A DNA stretch of 64,000 bases from Paracentrotus lividus (lineage: Eukaryota; Echinodermata; Echinoidea; Camarodonta; Echinidae), in contig CALNVZ010003429.1 in NCBI GenBank assembly GCA_940671915.1, positions 25,357,630 to 25,421,629 on the forward strand. The letters run 5' to 3'. Below the pieces are notes generated by a model. It did not search any database. It was not told the origin of the DNA and was given only the letters and a program-made list of their open reading frames with translations. Made by a program: the position numbers and the translations under genes. Position 1 is the first letter of the stretch. Each line of letters starts with the position of its first letter. Positions 47,301-61,014 of the stretch are shown piece after piece.

Positions 47301-50300
47301 CCCCCCCCCCCCTCAGCTTCAGATAAACATGAAGGTCCTCTAAGTAAAAGGAAATTAGTAAAAGGATTTTTTTTTTTCTGTCCATACTTATTCTCGCTGC
47401 CTAATTACTCCCTTTTTTGTTCTTCATTTTCAATTGTCATTGTTTCCGTATTTTATGACCATTCGGTATCAAGACCTGTTCCTTGCAAAGTTTATTCAAG
47501 TTTAGTGCTCTATAATTTTTCGCTCGCGCTTGGCACTCGCATTATATTTTATGTTTCAAAATCATTTGAGGAGGACCAACAAAAAATGTTTAAAATTATT
47601 ATTTTCCTACTAAAAAAAAACCGAATCCGATGCATAGGCCTACAATTCCCAATTTGTGCAATAGGCCTTTTGACACCCTGAAGGTAAGGCATTTTTGTTT
47701 TTATTGTACCTTCGTTGATAACGAAATCTGTATTCATGATTCTTAAATGCAAGATTCGAGTAATGCACGAACTCAAAATTTTCCGCTCGCGCTTCGCGCT
47801 CGCATTAGATTAAAATATTTGAGAGGAAATAACAAAAATTGATAAGCCTCTTGTATCATGGACAGCAAATCATCCCCAGGTCTGGGGACATGTATATATG
47901 CCACTGGTACAATAAACTAAAACAAATCGTTGAGCAAAACTGGAGTAGGCCGGGGGGGGGGCGCAAAGTCAACAATTGCCCCGGGCGCACTTGACCCTAG
48001 ATACGCCACTGAGGAAGAAACAAAAGAAGACATGAAAGAGATGAAGAGAGGAATGGTACAAAGAAAGACAGGAATAAGAAAACGAATAGATAAAAGGAAA
48101 GGGTGTGTAAGAATTGAATAGAAACCTTAATAATTACAGAGAGGAAGAGAAAGGGGGGGGGGAGGGGTAACGCAAATAAACAGAAAAAAAGTGACATAAA
48201 ACGGACAAAATAGATTGTAGTAAGTCAAAGTCAAACTATTTCTTTTTAAAGTTGATGTACGGTGTATGTATTTTAATTAAAGCTGATCACTACAATAATT
48301 TTTTATACTGGCATCAAGTTTCGTATGGAATTATGTATTTCAGATAATAAAGGTTTCACCTTGCGAAATGATATTGTTTAGCCCGTGTATTGTCAAGGGT
48401 GCTTAAGAACGAACGGGTCGTGAATACCTATCATTATCATGCTTAACAAGCTGAAATCCTCAATAATAATCCAAACAGCGATATTATTAAGGTCTCGCAT
48501 CGTTGCTTAGGGGTCACCGAATATCCGTATATCATTTTTCACCTTTTCTAGAAGAGTACAACCTGCCACATATACAATGTACAACAATCCAAGCCCTCTT
48601 TTAAAAAAAGTGTGAAAAGGGGTTGAAATTTGAATCGATGAACTGGATATATTTTTAGCAGATGTTTCCGCATTTATTGCTAAATCAGAAATTAATAAAT
48701 ACATATATCATATACACAACATAATTGATACATATAAAAATGTAACAAATAAATAGCAATTAAAGAGAATATAGATTAAAAAATGGGGAGGTGAAAAGGT
48801 TTTAAAGTTGACATAAAGTTGACCAGCTAAGATAAGTAAAAAAAAATGCTTGAAATCGGCGTTTTCAAAGTCGAGACGGATGGAGGGGAGTTATTAGATC
48901 AATAACTGCATTTTCATTCCATGTAAGAAGGAGATATTGTACAACTTGCCATTAAGATCGTTTTATTATTCTGAATATCTCCCGCCATGTGAATAAATTA
49001 AAAGTTTGTTGAGAGAAAATTTATGTTGTATTTTACGTGGAGGGGAGGGGTATTGGCACACACACAATGATTATCTTCACCCCTCGTTTTAAGCGCTGTC
49101 CCCTCTCAGCAAGCACCTCTCCCTCCCCCTGGTGTATACACTCGATTTATCAATCATTTTACATAGATAAAATTAATGTGAGGACAACCGCATGCATCCT
49201 GTTCATTGTCAGCCCTTTTTACTTTTCTTTTGTAAATTAATGATTCTATCAAAATGAATAGAAAACACAGCCGCAAATTGTAATTCAAGAATTTGGTGAA
49301 ATTAAAATTCTGGATACAGCCATGATGATGTTTATGATATTAAAGGGGACTTGATTTAATTAAGAAACTTCAGCTTTTAATACGTTTAAGGAATATTCTT
49401 TCGATTGCAATATGGTTTGAAATGTTTATTGCATGTTCTTCCCTGCCTTATTTCAAAGATAATAGTTAAAAGTAAATGCACGTAAATATTTAGGTTTGAA
49501 TAATATTATGTTGTTGAAACTGGCTTCTGTATACTTTAATGATTTATTTGTATAATCACACAAGGACATTATTAATTTCCCTTTTTTTTTAATAGTCTCT
49601 ACGTGTGTGTGTTATTGGAACACACACATAGGATATGTGTGCTACATTAACTCTTATTGTTAAATGAAATATATACACCAAGGGTAGGGCGCATACTTGT
49701 GAATTTGCTATTGTTAAATTCGTTCCAGCACAGCGGGGTTACCTTTTATACTTGAAATTATTGTGCCAGCCCCAAACCATAATACACAATACGTATTATA
49801 CGTCAGCGTCTCTTGATAACAATCAGAAAAACCTGGTTAAATTTTCCCTTTAATATTTTTATGATATCGTTTCCTGTTTATCATGCATTTTTCTAAGGTT
49901 TTATTAATTCCGTCTTTTCCGACATAGCCACCTCTACCCTCCCCCCAATAAAAACATTTCATGGGCGTCGCTAAAAATTTAATGTTGGATTTTTGCGGTT
50001 GAATCGAAGGGCGGACTTATTTTGCAAACCATTCGACCGAAATTACGATAAATAAAGTGAAGATTTTATTTTTTTTTTTATTTTTTTTTTATTTTTTTTT
50101 TTGTAAATATAATTCACTCCTCTATAGATCTACCGGCTACTCAAAGGGTTAGGTAAAGATATGATGGTTTCAACCATTGATTAAAATTTTCCATTCAATT
50201 ATATTATGATTATGTTTCATAAAACTCTTCGCTGGTTGTACTTATGTTGAAAACTGCATCCATAACATCTAATTATAGACCGGATTCCCATTGTTCATGT

Positions 50301-53300
50301 TTCACATAAATTACTCAAAATATGCACAACCAATCCCTAAAAATACTACATTACTTGCCCGATCCCACATACTTTCATTTATATTTACACATCAACCCGG
50401 TTTTACAGTACCAATGCATACATTTTCACCCATGTGGGAGCGGATCCGAGTAAATATTGAATCAGTGCTATTTGCTGATTTCCGCGTGCAATCATTATAA
50501 TTCCCCAAACGACCTTCTCACTATTGAAATAATGTTTGGCAAAGGGGACATCTCATGTTGATTGTTGGTGTTTGGGCAAAAATATGCTACCCTAAAGGCA
50601 AAGATAGGTTACTAATGCGGCAGTCACATGTACACAACGTAAGACCAGCGCACACACAGAGCGTATACATAGACAACACGTATCAAATATGCAACGAATG
50701 CAAAGCGTTGGCATAGCGCGCTCGACGAATGGGCAACACACACCCGTCGCGTAACTGTGCGTTAGCCATGCGTCGTACATTTGACTGCCCCATAATACCA
50801 TGGTCATAACAGGTGGTCGTGTATGGTTTAGAAAGTGCGTGTCCCGCAGCCTGTTGCTACGTAGGGCAGCCGATAAAGGGCATGGCCCACAGGAGGCGAT
50901 CGTTGTGGAGACAACTTAAAAATGTCAGAATCGTTAGGAGATAGTAACCAAAACTGCGATTATAGACATTCCTACACATATGATTTCTGTGTAAAGGAAA
51001 AATAAAGTTGAATTAAAATTGAATTAAATTACTACGCTATCTAGGCTCTAGGTTTCAGCAACCACTTGCGACCATACCCAATTCGCCAGTTGTCGCACGA
51101 ACGATCGCCTCCTGTGGGACAGGCCCTTAACTCCTACCATTCGTGTGCTTCGACATCATGGTTGTTGAGTATACAACCACCTTGCTCCTGTCTGCGGATA
51201 CACTTCCCTGCGTCCAACGCAAGTATTTTCTGCGAAGTTCGCCGCAGATTAGACGCATATCGGCGGGTTGTGAAAATGGCATTATGTTATAGACTTTAGG
51301 CGTATAATGATCTTACATAATTCTTACAGAATGAGTCAGGAATGTCGTTCACGCACCTCCTCTGTGCTTCGATATAGGGGTTACGTTTTTTTGTTTTTAA
51401 ACTCTGAGTTTTCACGAAATTTGCTTTGTATTGTGATCAAGGTGGAATATTTTCATCTGATCTTATTTTAAATGACAAGGAAGATATCAAACAACTATAT
51501 ATACAAAGAGTTGCTATACGGCTTAAATGTATTTCAGACATTGCAATTGATTTAAGACATAGGCCCTTAGGCTGAAGTAGCAATCTTCAATGATATTTGG
51601 CCGTGCAAATTTTGACCATTGTGAAAATCAATTAAAGTAACTTCCCGGTCAATAATAGGCCTAAAGGAGCACCCTATAAACATAGCTGCTACTCATTTTA
51701 ATACATTTTTAAAGTTCAACTGGATGAATGGGGCACCACGCCCTCATAGAGGGTGCAACCTCTTGGAAAAGCCGCAGATATTGTTTGGCTGTGATTGAAA
51801 TTATGGTATTTGATGAATACACCTTTTATTCTTTTGTCGTATTATATTTATGACCGGTTATTAATATGGGTTATTCTGTAAAAGAGATAATCATGCTAAT
51901 GGGTCAAGGTCTCCTATGTGTGATACATATTGTAGAAAAATCGGTAATAACACACCAATTCCGTCTATTATACCGATCCAAAGGCTTTTTAGAAACCGTT
52001 GTGGTGCATTTGTTGTTGTTTGGTTGGTTTTAACGGCGCATCAACAACAAATGCATATTTGTATTTTTTATTTTTGTTCAGTCTCAACTCAAAGGAATAG
52101 AAATTATAGATGTTTCATAATTTTTTAATATTTTGATTTTCGTCAAATCTGTAACGTTAAATCTAGTTAATTACATTATCATTATTGTCATGATTGTAAT
52201 AATAGTAAACGTTTTTGTTCTGTTATCGGGGGCGTATCCAATCGGGTACGCCCCTCTTAATATGAAAATCTGTCATTGACTATACATGTTAATCATACAA
52301 TTTTCGGCGGCGTCCCTCCCCCCCCCCCAATTTAAAATCCAGGATCTGCCGCTGTGTTTAAAACCCCATGAATAATCATCATTATAAGCTTTTCAACGTT
52401 CACAGGTCATCTTGTCAGGCCTTTTATTTGAATTTGTGCACTACCTTCTAAATTTATTTGGACTTGAAGAATGAATCATGTCCAAAAAAAAAAAAAAAAA
52501 ATGCAAATAATTATGACTCTGTATAACTTTAGTTACCATGGATACTTTTATGATGACATCATAATGCATGCATTGGCCAAGATAACATCAATCTGGACTT
52601 TCCGTGTATGAACAAATCACAAAAAAAAGTGTACAAAGTGCTATATAGGCATATGACGTTGTTGTCTATTTTAACACCAACATATTATGTCAAGCGTGGG
52701 ACTTGGACGGAACTATCACTGTTCATGGTTATTGCAAGTTCACTCATATTGACATGACTTTCTGTGATTATATAGGTTTCTTATATCAATAGATAGGGTT
52801 GGTCGATATAATGTGTTCGTCTATTCATAATAACAGCATACATGCTGCATAAAATCTGCATGGCTATGTTCATATTGATTTATGTGTATAACCACTGAAT
52901 GAAATACGATTGTATTTGATATTGGAATATGTAAGCCTATTCCTCATTTACTGGCGATAGACTGAGAATTTTGTTCTCACACCTCACCTTCCCAAAGGGG
53001 CATTCGGTATTAAGATTTTCGTGCCCTTCATCAACAACTATTTTTAATAAGTTCGATTTAAGATTTGGGTCCATGCACCCTTCCCCCATTTGGCACCTTC
53101 TCAAACTCAAGCTATTTTTTAAATAAAATAAATAACATAAAGAAGAAGACATTTAACTTCCTTTTAAGTATTTGGTTCATACAGGGGGAACTTGTACCTA
53201 AGGCCCTTAATATCCATGCATATACCTAACATCGTTTCAATGACCAGGCAGAAAACGTTTTGATAAAGATGTGAAGCTTATATACAAAAAGATTATGTCT

Positions 53301-56300
53301 TAAATTATGATTTTTTTTATTATAAAATCTGCGTCTTCGCATCAAAATGACAAAGAGACAATTTATCAAAATATGAATTATTGTGCATTCCAGAACGAAT
53401 TCTAGGCCTACCTGCGTAATGATTTTATTTTATTTTAATTTTTATTTTTTCCTTTCATTTTTTAAAAATCAAATCTGTAATATTTTGTACCTACAGGGAG
53501 TTTCCTGTCCCATCTCCCTGATACCTTTTTTTTCAAAAACAGGTCTTTCTACTTTTGATAGACAGCAAATATCCAAACGTTGAATTGTTCAATTTTGAAT
53601 TGAAATTGAACAATTCATATTAATTATTAGCTCAAAAACAGGCTGTCTGCATGAAGGTCATAACCAAAAAGTAAAAGGAGATCTTGAAAGAAAAAAGATA
53701 AATGAAACCTACAAAAAAAAAACAAAAAAAAACAGAGCCCTTTAATGTAATATCGTTGTTTGGATGAATATGAGTAAACATTTTTCATTAGTATTGTGTC
53801 TTTCCGTATTATCAAAAATGTGGTTTTGCCGAAAATCTTGTTTTTCGGGTTGCCTTGCATTTTGCCGTTTCAATACAACAAAAGAATACATTTTGTTTGT
53901 TCCCAAATGTGAGAAATACCCTGGATTTTGGCGCCATGATTTTATAGCTATGAGATTTAACACATAACATCATAGAGCAGGATTTGCGTTGGATATTATA
54001 CATGTATGTCGTTAATCGTATCATTATTTTATTTTGATAGTTTAGAAAATTGTCCTGGGTAAAGTGTCGTTGGTCATGTTTGTTGTTTGGAGATTTGTGC
54101 AAGAATGACTATCCGGGGTGATGCCCCCCCCCCCCCCCTTCAGGTGGTCAACCATACATGTATGCTCGTTCCCGATTTCTTCGGAAAAGGGGTATATCTT
54201 AGGGGCACAGGTAGAGGAAAAATCCCGAGAAATCATTGAAATAGGGATCTTTTAACATTTTTCCGCGACCTATTTTTAATTAGGGGTACTTTTCAATTCT
54301 TTGAGGACAAATCCTATAATAGGGTGCCAAATATGATCCCAAAACCTGTGAAAAGGGGGTAATTTTGATGGCTTCTCTTTCAAAAGCCTGTAATAGGGGG
54401 TAATTTTGACCCGGCTTCTCAAAATAGGGGTAGCTCTTCAAATCTGGAACAAGAATGCGTGTATGGTTGACCGCCTAGGTGGGGGAGAGGGGGGGGGGAG
54501 GGGGACGTTTCCATCCGGGGTAATGGTCATTGGTAGTAACATACTAAATGACAAACTCCTGAAGTAATTTTCGTGCACCAGTCTATCATAAAATCAGTAC
54601 TGCACGAAATAAGAGCAAAATGGCGAAACTTTCCGTATGAGTGTATTGCTTTACATACTTTGTATCTCTACTTCGTCTTTTCAGATTTGATTAACTATTT
54701 TGAGTGGTGAAGATATTTTTGAGCTCGTCGCTTTTGTAAGCTAGGTCGGTTGGTTGCTTGATTGAGTTCAGACAGACATGTATCAATCAAATCTGATTAT
54801 TTATGTCTGGGACTGAGCTTTAACGTCACCATACAAACGACACGCATGAGATTTGAACCTTGATCCTATCAGAATCAATTTGTAGGCGAATGTATACCGC
54901 TCAACCATCTCCTGATCCTATATACATTTAATAAGATTTTAAAAAATACACAATTTTTAATGTGCCATCGATCTAGTTTAACTATTCAGAGGCGCGGAGG
55001 CGAGGGAAAAGAAAGAAGAAATGGAAAATTACGAAGGGGAATGCAAAAATATGTGTACAATCTAACGAAATATAAAGAGGGAACATACTAAATCTGGTAT
55101 CCATAATTTCTTATTTTCTGGAGTCACCCGAACTTTTGTGTCTCAGATTCGTCATATGTACAACTAATATCCAATCATCGCTAGGAATGTCATTTATTGA
55201 ATGTGTTTGGTCGACCGTGCAAAGGTTATAATAAGAATTGTCCTCAACATTGTTCGGTATGCTCATGAAATAAATTGAATGTCGTGATATTTCTTTGACT
55301 TCTCCTTCCACCAAATAAAATGCGGGAAAAATGGTCAGTCATAATTGACTTGTGCTACTATTTTGTTAATTTTATAATAGCGCGCTATCCAGAACATTCA
55401 AAATCCCAGTACATTGTAACCCAGATTAAAACTTTCGTGTGAACAGAATATGCCCCGTTTTTTTTTTTTTTTTTTTTGTTTTGTTTTTTGTTTTTTATTT
55501 GGGGGGGTGGGGTCAGCAGTCACTTTCCTCTAGCTTTTCTTGAACAAATTGCGAAGCTCTGTATTTCAAGCATATTATGTTCACCTAAAATACAAAGCAT
55601 ATGATTACATTTCATTACATTAATATTATATATATATATATATATATGGCATATATGGTATATGGCATATAATTGTGTGTCATAACAAGGCCCCCTCCCC
55701 CCCCCCCCCCATCCCCGCCCTCCCAATGAAAAGGAAGATGCCGCCCAACACTTCAGTCTGGAGCAAAAGCCGCAAATTGTATCAAACAACCGAAGTAGTC
55801 ACTCGGGGATTTTAGGTGACGATTTGAAATGCATGGTATCTACGAAAACACCGCACAACAATAGCTTTATGAAGAATGTTTATCGAAATACTTTAAAAAT
55901 TCGAGATGATTGTGTGTTCTAGTCCCACCAGACAACGCCTTAAGCTTCAAAATGTTTGCCCCATTCCAAGTGCACTTTTCAAGAGGTTTTCGACCGAAAC
56001 AATGTGCCCCCCCCCCATCCCGTCATTTGTTATAAAAATGTTGAAGGAAGTTCAGTTTTGAAATATCGAATGTCACTTATAATACTGATCAAAACTTATT
56101 TTGATATTCCTTCACACCTGCAAGTTGTTTATGTATCATCATTTTTTTTAATGTTTGTGTGAAAAGCAGCAGCAGTGGATCCAGGCTTTTCTCATATAAT
56201 TGAATGTATCGGCCCATGCCCAAACATTACGAGCCTCTGTTGCCCCAAGACAATTTTTGGGCCTGTGCGATCTTTTAAAAGAGCGAACACTGGATCCGCG

Positions 56301-59300
56301 TCTGTTATCACGGCCCGATGCACTGATTATTGTTTATATTTTCATGTCATGAGATTGAGTATTCATTTTAAAGTCTTTTTACATTAGTCACAGATAGTCA
56401 ATGATGTTCTCTGACTGAAACAAAACTTTTGGGTTATGAACGATTAAAAGTAGCATAATACAGTTATAGCCCTCCTATTCTAAGGGTTTCAAACGAGGAA
56501 CTTGGAGGCCGATTTAGGATAAGGATTTCATATCAGACCCATTATTTGAGATATCATTGGAAAATAGCCTAGTGACGTCATCAATTCGTTTGGTATACAT
56601 CAAATGAGGGAACATTCCTTTATGGACTTATGCACGGCTCTCATGACTTATTCTATTTACATTAGGGTTTGGTTTGTCAAACACCCGAAGTATGTTTTGC
56701 TTTCATGGTTGGAAACATCAGAATAAAGACGATTTTAAAACTCGATCGAGGTTCTTTTTATATCCCGGATCAGGATAGGCCTACCTGGTGATTTATGCGG
56801 TTGTAGGTATTTGGTTTTATCATTGCGATGATTAAAGAACCATATTGGTATAATAGTATGATAATTTCAGATTTAAAATCATGATTATTTGATCGCAAAT
56901 TGTAATGTGCCAGCATACATATTTTCGACAAAAAATGATTTATGGATGGGAGCCCCCCCCCCCCACCGCCTGAAACCAAATCTATACTTTCCATACACAT
57001 TGAACAGGCGCCGCGGAACGTTTTTGAAAGTGGAGGGGCTAAGCCGAAAGTGTGGGGGGGGGCTGAACAGGCTAAAAACCACAAATCTATGGTAATATTT
57101 GCGTTTTTGTACACGTTTGCTGAAAAAAAAGTATATGACCCAGCCCCCCCCCCCTCCGGCTCTGCGGCCCCTGTTGAATACAACTGTGACATTATTATGC
57201 ACTCATGATTTTGCCGACGCCAAATCATACGGGCTTGTTGCCCGTTTAGCTTTTTCAGAGAAGACAGCAAATGATATCTCTTGTCAGCGCGCTCTCTTTT
57301 CAGCTGATTGACCGAAGTATTTAATATGAGCGTCATAAAAGGACTGAAGATCTTGATGTAAGACAGGGGCCGCGGAGCGTTTTTGAAAGTGGAGGGGCTG
57401 AGCCGAAAGTGGGGGGGGGGGCTGTAGCCCCCAGCCCCCCGGCTCCGCGGCCCCTGTAAGACGCCATCATTATGTTAGGATTATTATAAGTATTTAAATC
57501 GGAGATTCCACTATTTCACCTCTACAGTGCGTCCCAAAAAGAACTATACACTTTTGAAGTGGCTGCCAAATAAAAAATATATGATTTTAGGTAATGAAAT
57601 TTACATGTATGGAAAGCTCATTATCCCAAATTTCATATGACATCAAAAAGTCCGAAAATAAGTCATGCATGAATGAGCAGCATTCACTTTTGTAATGGGT
57701 ATGGAAATTAGGGTGCGCAGGAATTGCCCTACCAATTTGTATGAGGACAGTCATTTGGAGCTTATGGAATTGAGGATGATATGCAGAATTACTGATCAAT
57801 TATGATGAGTTGGGGTTTGCTAAGTGAAATTTGTGAAATTTGGGATTACCTTTTCATGTATGAGTGAACAGGAATATGTATTTCCTATTGTTGCATTGTA
57901 ACTTGCCAAGGTATATTTAATGAGGTCCTCCAGTGGTGTGTTTAATCTCTCTCTCTCTCTCTCTCTCTTCCTTTTCTCTCCCTCCCTCTCTCTCTCTCTC
58001 TCTTTGTCTTCCTCCCTCTCTCCTTCTCTCTTCTTTCTTTCTCTCCCTGTCTCCCTCCCTCTTTCTCTATCTATCTCTCTCTTTTTGCATGGGTGTGTTT
58101 TGACCATTCTTATTCATTGGTTTCTACTCAAAATATCCTGACTACCTCCTCGCATCACTGTCTTTTCACATTTACCCAAATTGAGATGGCTGACGACAAT
58201 CTATCAATCTATCAATCAATCAGTCACATAAATTAGACAATCAACACCCAGCTAGAAATCATTTAATCAACAGTGTACCAGTCTCCAAGATGTTTCAACT
58301 AATCAATCAAGCATTAATCATCTTCATACAGTTATTTTAATCACCATGTCTTACTGTTATCCAATAAATTAACCAACTCAATTGATCAACCAACCAACTA
58401 TCCAGTCATTTTAGCAGTTTGGATTTTGTAAAGGAATATGACAGTGTAACACAAATTTGTGAAATTAACATGCAGCCTTTACTCTAATTTTCTAATTCTT
58501 TATTTGTAATATGCTAATTCGATGCTACAGTGCTGTTATTCTTTTTTTTTTTTTTTTTTTTCTTTTTTTTTTTTTTGGGGGGGGGGTTAAACATCAGTGA
58601 CTTAGAATAATCCCTTCAATGGATAGTAAAGAATCATAATATGCCTGCCCACATTTCAATTACGTAAGATTTATGTAAATTCTCATTGAATTACTATATA
58701 ACCAGGTGGATGTGTTAAATTGAATACTCTAAAAAATGTTTTGTTGAAAAAAAAGAACGTCACTGATGTTAGACATTCAGACAATCCAAAAGATCATGAA
58801 AACGACCATCAAAACTGATAAAAAATCTTACCCTGCATCTCAACGGTTCTGCACCCCATCCTGACTACCACTAACACACCACTGAATAAAGCTTGGAAAG
58901 TTACAATGGTATAATAGGAAATACATATTCCTGTTCACTCATGCATGAAAATGTAATCCCCAATTCAACAAATTTCACTTAGCAAACCCCAACTCATCAT
59001 AATTAGTAATTCTGCATATCATCTTCAATTCCATAAGCTTCAAATGACTTTCCCGTCCTCATACAAATTGGTAGGGCAATTCCTGCGCACCCTAATTTCC
59101 ATACCCATTACAAAAGTGAACGCTGCTCATTCATGCATGACTTATTTTTGAACTTTTTGATATCATATGAAATTTGGGATAATGAGCTTTCCATACATGT
59201 AAATTTTATTACCTAAAATCATATACTTTTTATTTAGCAGCCATTTCAAAAGTGTATAGTTCTTTTTGGGACGCCCTGTAGAACAGTGTTCGTGTTCTCG

Positions 59301-60971
59301 CCCACAATATTTGAAAGTGACCCTTCAACCTTGAAAGCGGCTTGCTGTCCATATTGTAAGGTCATGTCACACCTTGCCGATAACAATATTATATATATAA
59401 CAATCCTATGACAACTAGCCTCTGGAAAGTTACCCCGGACGACTACCCCTCCAAAAATCTACCACTTAACCCTTACCCGGCCTATTTCTGGGGGTAGTTG
59501 CCCTGGGGGTTATTATACATGCGGTAGTTGTCCTGATACGGTTTTATGCCTGTAATTATGCAAAAAATAAAAATAAAAAACCCACAAACAAACAAACCAG
59601 AACGGTACGTTGCCAGTTCTGATTATCATATTTTGACGTAGATGTATATTCATTACCCTTATATTCTATTAATAAAGCTCATTATAATCACAATTTGAAT
59701 CAACAATTGATGATTGCAATATACATTATTTTTTCATCTCTTATCTACAGTTCAAGCCACTTGCAACTCCCCACCGAGCATATCCGGTACCCGTTATAAT
59801 GGGAGTCTAGCCGTTTACCAACCTGGCGATGTGCTCTATATCAGCTGTGACACGGGCTACAAGCCCAACCATAACCCACCTACCCAAACTTGTCTAGACA
59901 GCGGGAATTGGAATCCGATTGAAATCTCGTGTGACCTAGGTATGCATACACATGTATTTGGCCATAAGAAGTGTGGATGCGTCCATACTTTTACTTTTTA
60001 GACAATAAGTCAAAAGGTTTCTTTATATAAGACAACCAACCTCAACCTAACCCTAACCCTTAAATAGCACAAACGTGAAGACAATTTAATACTCTTTATT
60101 GTGGCAGCAAATCTAGTGTGTTTATAAAGAGAATACTGCTATTTTTCTTCAAAATAGAATTGTTTGAAAAGGAGGCGCTCTTTTGGGGGCACCCCCTCCC
60201 CCGTTCGTAGGGACCAAATGCAGCTGAGTATACTGCCAGTCGTGGGGTTCTCTTCCTAATGTATCCCAATACTGGTACCTCATTCTTGTGATTAACAGTC
60301 ACGTAGCTGCCTGACTAATAATAGTTTTGTAAGAGACTATAGGCTTTTCCGGTCAAGTTTAATCTCCAATCAATTTGACATTTCTTACAAGCAGTTTCGT
60401 CCAAAATGTGATCTCGATTAAAAATCTTATGCTGCAGTCACACAGACACTAACGTTGAGTTACGTCCGATTGCGTCCAAAAATTATTTTCTTTTCTGCGG
60501 ATCCCCACGATTGCCTTCCCGTCATAGTCAGCAGTGGAAATAGTGATAATTTCGTTCATTCAATAAAACAAAGAAATACATAAGAAATGATGGAAAAGAA
60601 GATGAAATAGGGATAAAACAACAAAAACGTAACTAAACGTAAGTGTCTGTGTGACTGTTGCATTAATGTTAAATCGATTGACCGATCATGGAGAACCTTC
60701 CAAACTGCCAGAAGTTCCAGCACATTGATGTGCGGCACGATAGCTCCGCTCCATGATTTATCGATTGCAAAGGGTTTAAAATTGACCGGGAAAACCTATA
60801 CTATTCATGTGTTTGTTCATTTCTTAATCATTTCTTTCAGACATCGTATCTCTTGTGATAGCCATCGTCGTTGCATTAGTAGGCATCATTGTCTTCGTCT
60901 TGGCTATACTATGGCTACGGAAACGAAGGTAAGCAGTAAGCCCCCCCCCAAAAAAATAAAATAAAATAAAA

Positions 60972-61014
<43 letters not shown>

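Larger units (their letters stand above)
38467..59750 (+). other. Gene C intron 1
   Basis: A 21.3-kb intron if exon 1 is correctly joined. Apart from the repeats listed separately it is AT-rich with many G/C homopolymers. I found no further CCP-like exon; the only candidate is at 42373-42450. Stretches 48020-50600 and 51130-54730 hold no feature that I can support beyond short low-complexity runs. Confidence 0.5.
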
